A stretch of 64,000 nt of DNA from Allochromatium humboldtianum (GTDB lineage: Bacteria > Pseudomonadota > Gammaproteobacteria > Chromatiales > Chromatiaceae). Below are positions 9,114-16,444 of the stretch, piece by piece. Each line of letters opens with the position of its first letter. Within the stretch, counting starts at the first letter, position 1. The notes under the pieces were generated by a model. That model did not search any database, had not been told where the DNA came from, and saw only the letters and a list, made by a program, of their open reading frames with translations. The stretch lies in contig NZ_JABZEO010000004.1 in the NCBI RefSeq assembly GCF_013385175.1, forward strand, positions 124,001 through 188,000, written 5' to 3'. The position numbers and the translations under genes are program-made.

Positions 9114-9887
9114 ATGAGACTCCATAAGCACGCGCCTTGGGCGATCCTCGGCGGACTGCTCCTGACTGCTTCGGTTCAGGCCGAGATCGCCGGCGTCCAG
9201 TTCTCGGCGGAGACGGTCAGTCGCGGCCCCGACGGCCAGACGAGCACCGGCAAGATGTATGTCGGCGCCAACCGAATGCGGGTCGAGATGTCCCACCTGG
9301 GCCAGGAGATGATCCGCATCCACGATCAGAACCGGCAGATGGAGTGGATGCTCCTGCCCGATCGCCAGGCGTACATGGAGCGCTCGGCGCCGATGGGCGG
9401 CACGGCTCCCGGATCGATGCCGGCACCCTCGGCCGAGACCAATCCCTGTCAGGGCATCGAGGGTTTGAACTGCACCCGGACCGGCGAGGAGGACGTCGCC
9501 GGGCGACGGGCGGTCAAGTGGGAGATGTCGATGACGCACGAGGGCAAGACCCTGACCGGCGCGCAGTGGCTCGACGTCGAGCGCGGCCTGCCGCTCAAGT
9601 ATCAGATGCCCGACGGTCAAGCCATGGAGTTGCGGATGCTCGGCACCGAGTCGATCGCCGGACGCGCGGTCGAGAAGTGGGAGATGACGACCACCGTGCC
9701 CAACGAACAGCCGGTGCAGTCGCTGCAATGGTACGACCCTGAATTGAAACTCGCGGTGCGCGAGGAGTTTCCCGGCGGTTTCGTGCGCGAACTGACCAAT
9801 ATCCAGGTCGGCCCGCAGCCGGACGAGCTCTTCACCGTGCCGGCCGGTTACTCCAAGATGGAGCCGCCGCCCGCGCCGCCGCGCTGA
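9114..9887 (+). CDS. Exported protein, DUF4412-like
   Basis: A 257-residue protein with a signal peptide (LLLTASVQA-EIAG). The body has repeated beta-strand patterns (GKMYVGANRMRVEM, ARR/EKWEM, LPLKYQMPDG, FTVPAGYSKME) of the kind seen in periplasmic proteins that measure or bind lipids or metals, and resembles DUF4412-type proteins. Two near-repeats (EDVAGRRAVKWEM and ESIAGRAVEKWEM) show internal duplication. A GAGGGGAAC Shine-Dalgarno precedes ATG 9114. Function is unknown. It precedes the ParA gene by 110 bases. Confidence 0.6.
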   Translation: MRLHKHAPWAILGGLLLTASVQAEIAGVQFSAETVSRGPDGQTSTGKMYVGANRMRVEMSHLGQEMIRIHDQNRQMEWMLLPDRQAYMERSAPMGGTAPGSMPAPSAETNPCQGIEGLNCTRTGEEDVAGRRAVKWEMSMTHEGKTLTGAQWLDVERGLPLKYQMPDGQAMELRMLGTESIAGRAVEKWEMTTTVPNEQPVQSLQWYDPELKLAVREEFPGGFVRELTNIQVGPQPDELFTVPAGYSKMEPPPAPPR

Positions 9888-9997
9888 ACCCCCTCGATCG
9901 ATGGGCGGCGGCTCGGCCACGGCATCGGATCGAGCCGCCGCCCAAGTCTTCGACCGAACAACACACAACCTCTAGGCGTTCCGGACACGACTTCACT

Positions 9998-10630
9998 ATG
10001 ATCACGATCGTTGGCAGTCTGAAGGGCGGATCGGGCAAGAGTACCCTGACCTTCAATCTGGCCGTCTGGCTCGTCATGGCCGAGGTCGGCGTGACGCTCG
10101 TCGACGCCGACCCCCAGGCCACCCTGACCGACGTGGTCGATGTGCGCGGCGAGGAAGGGTTCAAGCCCAAGATCGCTGTCCTCGACAAGGACGCTCTGGA
10201 CGAGTCGCGTCTGCGCGAGGCCGACGAGACGCTGATCGACGTCGGCACCTCGGACATGGAGAGCCTGCGCCGGGCGCTCGCGCTCTGCGACCGGGTCGTG
10301 GTGCCGGTGCCGCCCTCGCAGGCCGACATCTGGTCGACCCAACGCTTCATCCAGATGATCCAGACGGTCGAACGCGAGACCCCGCCCGAGATCATCGGCT
10401 TCATCAATCGCGGCGACACCCATCACGCCGTGCAGGAGACCAACGAGACGGCCGCCGCGCTCGTCTCGCTGCCCGGACTGCGCTTCATCAAGCCACGGCT
10501 CTCGCAGCGCACGGTCTTCCGGCGCTCCTTCAGCGAGGGACTGGCGGTCTTCGAGCTGGAGCCGCGCGGCAAGGGCGCGCGCGAGTTCATGAGTCTGACG
10601 GCGGCGCTCTATCCGCGTCTCGTCGGTTGA
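9998..10630 (+). CDS. Orphan ParA/MinD-family ATPase
   Basis: A 210-residue ATPase with the deviant Walker A motif KGGSGKST (residues 9-16, signature lysine present), Walker A' VDADPQ near residue 36 and a Walker B-like LIDVGTSD. It is short for a chromosomal Soj and lacks the N-terminal helix-turn-helix of plasmid ParA. No parB or parS is nearby. Orphan ParA proteins position protein complexes rather than DNA. The following gene, 37 bases downstream on the same strand, encodes a membrane coiled-coil protein and is the likely partner. Confidence 0.85.
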   Translation: MITIVGSLKGGSGKSTLTFNLAVWLVMAEVGVTLVDADPQATLTDVVDVRGEEGFKPKIAVLDKDALDESRLREADETLIDVGTSDMESLRRALALCDRVVVPVPPSQADIWSTQRFIQMIQTVERETPPEIIGFINRGDTHHAVQETNETAAALVSLPGLRFIKPRLSQRTVFRRSFSEGLAVFELEPRGKGAREFMSLTAALYPRLVG

Positions 10631-10667
10631 TGTGTGTACCGACCACTGGCCAGACTGAGAATCCATC

Positions 10668-11192
10668 ATGCGCGACAACGAGACTCCAGGTGACAGTCGT
10701 GACGCCGTCGTCCAGGCCGAGGCGCCGGGACCGGAATCCACGGATACTCAGGTCAACGCCTATGCGATCGACCGCCTGTCGCAGGCCTTCGAGACCAGCG
10801 CCAAGCGCTGGGAACTCATCGTCTATCCCTCGCTGTTCGCTTTCATCATTCTGGCGGCCTATGGCTTCTATCTGGTCTTCAGTCTGGCCAAGGACGTGCA
10901 TTATCTGGCCATCAGCGTCGACACCAACATGACGGTGATGGCCAGCAACATGCAGTCGATGTCCGACAACGTCGCCCAGATGAGCCGCAACGTGCGCGTC
11001 ATGACGGCAAGCGTCGAGTCCATGGCACAGGACGTCAATACCCTTCAGCCCATGCTGACCAGCATCCAGGAGATGGATCGCTCGATGCGCGTCATGACCC
11101 AGTCGACCGCCGCCATGGGGCGTGACATGGCGGTGATGAATCAGAGCATCAGCCGGCCGATGCAGTTCATGAACGGGTTCATGCCCTGGTAG
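10668..11192 (+). CDS. Met-rich membrane coiled-coil protein, likely ParA partner
   Basis: Not a family I can name. A 174-residue protein with an acidic cytoplasmic-type N-terminus (about 45 residues), one transmembrane helix (LIVYPSLFAFIILAAYGFYLVFSL, residues 45-68), then about 90 residues of predicted heptad coil in which Met occupies many core positions (roughly 17 Met in 90 residues), ending in FMNGFMPW. It is probably a bitopic inner-membrane protein whose coil multimerises. Close spacing after the ParA gene suggests an operon and a spatial-organisation role, which is inference. Confidence 0.6.
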   Translation: MRDNETPGDSRDAVVQAEAPGPESTDTQVNAYAIDRLSQAFETSAKRWELIVYPSLFAFIILAAYGFYLVFSLAKDVHYLAISVDTNMTVMASNMQSMSDNVAQMSRNVRVMTASVESMAQDVNTLQPMLTSIQEMDRSMRVMTQSTAAMGRDMAVMNQSISRPMQFMNGFMPW

Positions 11193-11208
11193 TCGGACCC
11201 GGACGCAA

Positions 11209-11239
11209 CCAAACGACCCCGAGTATCTAGCCAAACGAC
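11209..11239 (+). promoter_or_regulatory. Direct repeat CCAAACGAC upstream of the polysaccharide export gene
   Basis: Two identical 9-bp copies at 11209-11217 and 11231-11239 are 22 bp apart start to start, two helical turns, and so lie on the same DNA face. They sit 60-90 bases upstream of the export gene start, where an activator could bind. The regulator is unknown. Confidence 0.4.
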
Positions 11240-11295
11240 ACTCTCGGTGTTGTAATCTCGGGCCGGATCATTCTTGGAGACGAGGTGTCAGGATC

Positions 11296-11901
11296 ATGTC
11301 ATCGACGCTACGCAACGCCCTGGACTCCCGAGTCGTGAAACCGCTCGCGCTCGTGCTGCTTCTGTTCGTCGGGCTGTCCCCCCTCGGTCTCACGCTGGCC
11401 GAAACCCTGCCGCCGGCCGGTTATCGACTCCAGGCCGGCGACATCGTCGCCGTGTCCGTCTGGCAGGAGCCGGGACTCGAACAACTGGTTCTGGTGCGGC
11501 CCGATGGCGGCATCTCCTTTCCCTTGGCCGGTGACTTGCCGGCGGCCGGTCTGACGATCGACGAACTCAGCGACCAATTGCGTGAGCGCCTCAAGAAATA
11601 CATCTCGGATCCCGTCGTCACGGTCACGCTCCAGGAGATCCCGGGCAATCGGGTCTATGTGCTGGGCCGTGTCAACAAACCGGGTGACTTTCCGCTGGTC
11701 ACGCGCGACATCACCGTGATCCAGGCGCTGGCCATGGCCGGTGGACTCACGCCCTTCGCCGACGAGAAGAAGATCCAGGTACTGCGCACGACCGACGGCA
11801 AGCCGCAGTCCATCACCTTCGATTACAGGCGTATCCGCCGCGGCGAGGGGCTGGAGCAGAACATCCCGCTCCGCGCGGGCGACGTGATCCTGGTTCCCTG
11901 A
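11296..11901 (+). CDS. Wza-type polysaccharide export protein, short form
   Basis: A 201-residue outer-membrane-associated exporter subunit. An N-terminal hydrophobic signal (VKPLALVLLLFVGLSPLGLTLA) has no lipobox cysteine. It is followed by the poly-export domain (YRLQAGDIVAVSVWQEPGLEQ...VRPDGGISFPLAGDL) and one SLBB domain (NRVYVLGRVNKPGDFPL). This is shorter than Wza and like the exporters of exosortase-associated exopolysaccharide loci. The next genes, a beta-barrel and an ExeA-like ATPase, fit an exopolysaccharide export locus, although no glycosyltransferases are present here. Confidence 0.85.
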   Translation: MSSTLRNALDSRVVKPLALVLLLFVGLSPLGLTLAETLPPAGYRLQAGDIVAVSVWQEPGLEQLVLVRPDGGISFPLAGDLPAAGLTIDELSDQLRERLKKYISDPVVTVTLQEIPGNRVYVLGRVNKPGDFPLVTRDITVIQALAMAGGLTPFADEKKIQVLRTTDGKPQSITFDYRRIRRGEGLEQNIPLRAGDVILVP

Positions 11902-11953
11902 GCCGTTACGACGCCTTCAAGCCAACGTCACGCGCCACGTCGGTATCGCGACC

Positions 11954-13165
11954 ATGAACGCCATCGACACGAAACGGACTCCCAACCCCGTGCCCGGATG
12001 CCTGATCGGGTGTCTGGCGCTCCTCGCTCCAGCTCTAGTGCAGGCGGAACGTTGGTATGTCGAGCCGCGTGCCTCGCTGCGGGCCTTCTACGACGACAAC
12101 GTGCGTCTGAGCATCGCCGATCCGGTCAGCACCCTTGGAGGGACGCTGTCGGCACAGGTCGAGTCCGGACGCCGCACCGAGGTCTCGGAGATCGGGCTAC
12201 AGGGCAGAATCAACTCGTCGCATCATGCCGATGCCTCGGACCTGGACGAAACCGACTTCGCGTTCGGCTTCACCAGCGCCTATCAGCTCGGCCGCAGCCG
12301 CTTCAAGTTCGATGGCCAGCTCGATTACGACTCGACACTGACCAGCGAGATCTCCACGTCGGGCTATGTCCAGGCCAACAAGCGACGCGAACGCTTTCAA
12401 CTGAGCCCCTCCTGGCTCTATACGCTCTCGCCGCGCACCCAGCTCGAGACGACGCTCAGTTACGAGGACGTCTCCTATGAGGACGTGGACGTCATCCCCT
12501 TGTTCGACTACAGCTTCGCACGTGCCGGCCTGACCCTGACCCATGCGCTGAGCGAGCGCGCCCAGGCGATGAGTCGTCTGAGCTTCGATCGCTATGATGC
12601 CAGTCAGGTCGACACCATCTCGGACAGTTATGGATTCGAACTCGGCGCCAGCTATATGCTCTCCGAGACCACGACGCTCACCGGCTTTGCCGGGGTGCGT
12701 CATTCGCGCTCGGAGACGCCGACCTGGTTCGGCATCGAGGAGTCGGACAACACCGGACCGCTGTTCCAGCTCACCCTGAATCGCCGCTTCGAGGTCGGGC
12801 AACTCAGGCTCACCGCCGCCCGTTCCATGCTGCCGAGCAGTAGTGGAACCCTGCTCGACACCACCTCGCTCGGCGTCGGCTTCGAGTATCCTCTCGGTCC
12901 GCGCTGGACCTTTTCACTGGACGCGAGCGGCTATCGCAATCGCAGCCCTGACGGCGAGCAGTCGACCAATGATCGCGACTATCTGTCGTTCTCGCCCAAG
13001 CTCAGTCATCGTCTCTCCAGATCCCTGTCGCTGGATCTCAGCTATCGCTATCGCTGGCAAAAATATGACTGGCGTGAGGATGATGCCGACTCCAACGCCG
13101 TCTATCTCGGGCTGCAATACAGCTTCGTCCGGGAGCCGCTGGGCCGAGCCTCAGTGATCCGTTGA
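11954..13165 (+). CDS. Outer-membrane beta-barrel protein of an exopolysaccharide locus
   Basis: A 403-residue protein with a signal peptide ending VQAERWYV, then alternating amphipathic strands throughout with repeated aromatic girdle patterns (RYRWQKYDW, YLGLQYSF) and a terminal strand. It resembles the outer-membrane barrels found next to Wza-type exporters in exosortase-linked loci, where they probably form or assist the secretion channel. It starts 52 bases after the export gene. The protein ends FVREPLGRASVIR, so the last strand is not strictly C-terminal. Confidence 0.7.
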   Translation: MNAIDTKRTPNPVPGCLIGCLALLAPALVQAERWYVEPRASLRAFYDDNVRLSIADPVSTLGGTLSAQVESGRRTEVSEIGLQGRINSSHHADASDLDETDFAFGFTSAYQLGRSRFKFDGQLDYDSTLTSEISTSGYVQANKRRERFQLSPSWLYTLSPRTQLETTLSYEDVSYEDVDVIPLFDYSFARAGLTLTHALSERAQAMSRLSFDRYDASQVDTISDSYGFELGASYMLSETTTLTGFAGVRHSRSETPTWFGIEESDNTGPLFQLTLNRRFEVGQLRLTAARSMLPSSSGTLLDTTSLGVGFEYPLGPRWTFSLDASGYRNRSPDGEQSTNDRDYLSFSPKLSHRLSRSLSLDLSYRYRWQKYDWREDDADSNAVYLGLQYSFVREPLGRASVIR

Positions 13166-13192
13166 TACGGCCCGGCAGGGAGACGCCCGCGT

Positions 13193-15331
13193 TCACAAAG
13201 CCTCGTCGTTCGTCTCGATCAGATCGATCTCGACACGACGGTTGATCCAACTGCCGAGCCGCTGCTCCTCCTCGCGGCTGAATTTCGGCTCGGACATCCC
13301 CTTGCCTTCATGGGTGATGCGGGACTCAGAGACTCCGTTCAGGCGCAGGATCAGGGCGATGTCGGCGGCACGCCGCTCCGACAGGACTTGGTTGTTGCTC
13401 GCCAAGCCCCGGCTGTCGGTGTGAGTGACGACATGGATCCGGAGGCGCTCATCGTCTTTCAGGCGTTCGGCGAACCGGGCGAGCAGGGCGCGCGCGTCGT
13501 CGTCCAGGGCCACGCTGCCGTCGCGGAACTGGATGAGACGCGAGAAATCGGCGCGCAGATGGTTGGGCGCGAGGCGTTCGACCTGGATGGACAGTGCGGC
13601 GAGATCGGATTCGAGCCGGTTCAGTCCGGCGCTGTCGGTCGAGGGCGCGGCGGGCGCGCTGGGCGCCTTAGGCTGGGCTTCGGGCACGGCCGTCGGATCG
13701 ACCGAGGGTTCCGTTTCGATTTCGGTCGGCACATCCTCCGCCTCCAGGGTCTGCGGGGGTGGCGCTGTGTCGCCGCCCGATTCGGTCTCGTGCGGCTCCT
13801 CGGCGACGGGTTCCGTCACGATCGGCTCGGCGTTCGGACCACTGGGTTCCTGAGCCAGTCTGACCAGGACATCGAATGGCGATGCCTCGGATGCAGGCTC
13901 TGAGGAGGGGGATGAGGGACCGGCCAGGGTTGGTGATTCCGTGAGATCCGTGTCAGGCACGGCGGGCGATTCGGGCCTTTCAGCCGCCGGCGGGGGGGGC
14001 GGCATGGACGTCTCCCGACCGAGGATCTCATGTTCGGTCGGACTCGCGATGGGTGCCAGACCTGAGTCGTGGATGTACCAGCCCACCAGTCCGACGCCGG
14101 TCAGGACGCCGACCGACATGGCGGCGATCTCCCAGCCCCAGCGCCGACCGCTCCGCTTAGAGTCGATCGCGGCGCTATCGAACTCATGCAGTCGTTCGGT
14201 CGCGCTCCAGCCCGCGTAGTCGAGGCCGACCAGGGTGCTGCCCGACACAGGGGGCGCGGTCGGCGTATGGAGTCGGGGCGCCGTGGCTTCGTTCCCGGTC
14301 TCGGTCGGCGGCTGTCGTGGCCTCTCGGGCACGGCGGACGGTTCGTCCGGGGGCGGCTCGACAGCCTCGTGCTCCGGTTCGATCCCGCGCTCGGTCGGAG
14401 TCGTCCGGATCGGGCGCGCCCGTGCCTGCCGCTCATCGAATTCGCGGATCTCCTCTTCCAGCTCATCGGCCAGGATCGGCCGATACTCGGGCAGCGGCTC
14501 GATCTGCTGGCCGTCGATCGCGAACAGGAGGTGCGAGCCGTCGGAGCGCACGAAGGTATCGATGGCGCGTCCGTCGATCCGCGACTCGCCTGCACCATAA
14601 GCGAAGACGAGTGCCGTGTCGCAGATCAGGTTGATGAGCCTGGGGATGCCCTGGCTGTAGTGGTAGATGGCATGGCAGGCGTCGGGCGTGAAGATGTCGG
14701 GACGACCGCCGGCGCTCCTGAGACGATGCCGGACGTAACGGCAACTGTCCTCCAGGCTCAGGCGCCCGAGATGATAGGACGCCGAGATGCGCTGGATGAA
14801 CTGTTCGAGCCCCGACTGACGCAGTTGATCGCGCAGTTCCGGCTGGCCGAGCAGCAGGAGCTGGAGCAGGATGTCGTGCTCGGAGTTGACGTTGGACAAC
14901 AGCCGGATCTCTTCGAGCGTGTCGCGGTCGAGATTCTGCGCCTCGTCGATGATGAGCAGTGTCTTGCGCCCCTTGGCGTACTGGGCGACCAGGAAGTCGA
15001 CGAAGGCTTGATGCTGGGCGATGTGGTCGTTGCGCGGCGCCTGGATGTCGAAGGCGGCGCAGATCCAGTCCATGATCCGGCCGAGCGACTGATGGGTGTG
15101 CGAGATGAGTCCGACGGTCATGTCCTGTTCGAGCCGGTCGAGCAGATAGCGCATCAGGGTCGTCTTGCCCGACCCGATCTCGCCCGTGATCACGGTGAAC
15201 CCGGCCTGGTTGTAGAGACCGTATTCGAGGAGCGTCAGCGCCTCCCGATGGATCTGACTGGGGTAGAAGAGGCTGGGATCGGGCAGGAGCGAGAAGGGCT
15301 TGTCTTTGAAGCCGAAAAAGGATTCATACAT
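13193..15331 (-). CDS. ExeA/GspA-type AAA ATPase fused to an OmpA peptidoglycan-binding domain
   Basis: A 712-residue fusion. Residues 1 to about 270 are an ExeA-like AAA ATPase (start MYESFFGFKDKPFSLLPDP; Walker A GEIGSGKT; Walker B LLIIDEAQNL; sensor-type LLGQPELRDQL). A Pro/Glu-rich linker leads to one transmembrane helix (WEIAAMSVGVLTGVGLVGWYI, near residue 400), a long acidic Pro-rich periplasmic linker, and a C-terminal OmpA-like domain (IRFRDGSVALDDDARALL, HTDSRGLASNNQVLSERRA, NRRVEI). ATP hydrolysis inside is thus coupled to peptidoglycan outside, as ExeA does with its own binding domain. It is convergent with the barrel gene, 27 bp apart. Confidence 0.88.
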   Translation of the reverse strand: MYESFFGFKDKPFSLLPDPSLFYPSQIHREALTLLEYGLYNQAGFTVITGEIGSGKTTLMRYLLDRLEQDMTVGLISHTHQSLGRIMDWICAAFDIQAPRNDHIAQHQAFVDFLVAQYAKGRKTLLIIDEAQNLDRDTLEEIRLLSNVNSEHDILLQLLLLGQPELRDQLRQSGLEQFIQRISASYHLGRLSLEDSCRYVRHRLRSAGGRPDIFTPDACHAIYHYSQGIPRLINLICDTALVFAYGAGESRIDGRAIDTFVRSDGSHLLFAIDGQQIEPLPEYRPILADELEEEIREFDERQARARPIRTTPTERGIEPEHEAVEPPPDEPSAVPERPRQPPTETGNEATAPRLHTPTAPPVSGSTLVGLDYAGWSATERLHEFDSAAIDSKRSGRRWGWEIAAMSVGVLTGVGLVGWYIHDSGLAPIASPTEHEILGRETSMPPPPPAAERPESPAVPDTDLTESPTLAGPSSPSSEPASEASPFDVLVRLAQEPSGPNAEPIVTEPVAEEPHETESGGDTAPPPQTLEAEDVPTEIETEPSVDPTAVPEAQPKAPSAPAAPSTDSAGLNRLESDLAALSIQVERLAPNHLRADFSRLIQFRDGSVALDDDARALLARFAERLKDDERLRIHVVTHTDSRGLASNNQVLSERRAADIALILRLNGVSESRITHEGKGMSEPKFSREEEQRLGSWINRRVEIDLIETNDEAL

Positions 15332-15477
15332 CGTTCAGGTTCCCTAAACCGCGTCGGAGTGCTTGGCGTCGCCCCTGGGTCTGCGCTGCACCCATGCCGG
15401 CGAACAGGAATGATCGACTCGACGTGCTAGTCTAACGTACATGGCAAACATCACCCCAAGTCGATACAGGTCGGACC

Positions 15478-16434
15478 ATGCATCCCAGTCGAATGCTCCT
15501 GCCCACCCTGTCGTTGCTGATCCTGCCGTTCGCCCAGGCGGCCGAAGATCCCGGCACGCCCAGTCCGCCGCCCGCCGCGCCGGTCGAGGAGGCGCGACCG
15601 GCCGTTCGGGACGTCGCTCCCGCGCCTGAGCCGCCGACCGCGGACATCGCGCGTCCGTCGTTGCCGCGTCCACCCGAGGGGCCGGTGCCCTCCGAGGCGA
15701 CCATCAAGACCCTGATCGATCGTCTCGCGCGCGACCATGGACTCGACCTGGTGCTGGTCCATGCGCTCATCCGCGCCGAATCCGGCTATGACCCGCACGC
15801 CGTCTCGCCGATGGGCGCGGTCGGCCTGATGCAGGTGATGCCTGCGACGGCCGCCGACTATGGCGTCGAGAATGTCGAACGCCTGTTCGATCCCGAGGTC
15901 AATCTGCGCACCGGGATGCGTCATCTGAAGCGTCTGCTCGGAAAATACGGCGCCATCGGCCCGGCCGTGATGGCCTACAACGCTGGAGAGGGGGCACTCG
16001 AACGCAGCGAGGGCTTCGTTCCCTATCCGGAGACCCAGCGCTATACGCATCGCGTCCTGGTCGAATACCTGATTCGCAAGGGGCTGCAACCCTATTCGCA
16101 ACAGGCGCGCGACCACATCGGACTGGATCTGCGCCCCGAGATGGCCTTCGTCGGCGCCACAGGGACGGTGGATGCGGCCATGATCCGGCGCCTGCTCGAC
16201 CAGGGCGTCTGGTCGTCACAGTCCAATGTCGGCGCGCTCAAGGAACAGGCGCCGCGTCCCATGCCGCAAGGTCGCCGACTGTTGTCGAGCCGTCTGTCGA
16301 GCCGACTGGACAACGCGTCCAATTCGTTGCTCAAGAGCCGCTTGATGAAACCCAAGCGCACCCAGTCCGCAGACGCACCGCGACAGCCCCCGTCCAAGCT
16401 CTCCACCTCCGGACTCTCGATGCGCCGCCCCTGA
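15478..16434 (+). CDS. Lytic murein transglycosylase, Slt/MltC-like (GH23 fold)
   Basis: A 318-residue periplasmic enzyme. After a signal peptide (LLPTLSLLILPFAQAA) and a Pro-rich linker comes a soluble-lytic-transglycosylase domain at about residues 80-205, with the catalytic Glu in RAESGYDPHAVSPMGAVGLMQVMP and the AYNAGEGALER motif. It cleaves murein strands to 1,6-anhydromuramyl products, typically to make room for envelope machines. The C-terminal 80 residues are basic, low complexity and lack a known domain. It is divergent from the ExeA-OmpA gene, which itself binds murein. Confidence 0.9.
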   Translation: MHPSRMLLPTLSLLILPFAQAAEDPGTPSPPPAAPVEEARPAVRDVAPAPEPPTADIARPSLPRPPEGPVPSEATIKTLIDRLARDHGLDLVLVHALIRAESGYDPHAVSPMGAVGLMQVMPATAADYGVENVERLFDPEVNLRTGMRHLKRLLGKYGAIGPAVMAYNAGEGALERSEGFVPYPETQRYTHRVLVEYLIRKGLQPYSQQARDHIGLDLRPEMAFVGATGTVDAAMIRRLLDQGVWSSQSNVGALKEQAPRPMPQGRRLLSSRLSSRLDNASNSLLKSRLMKPKRTQSADAPRQPPSKLSTSGLSMRRP

Positions 16435-16444
16435 GCCGACCGGC

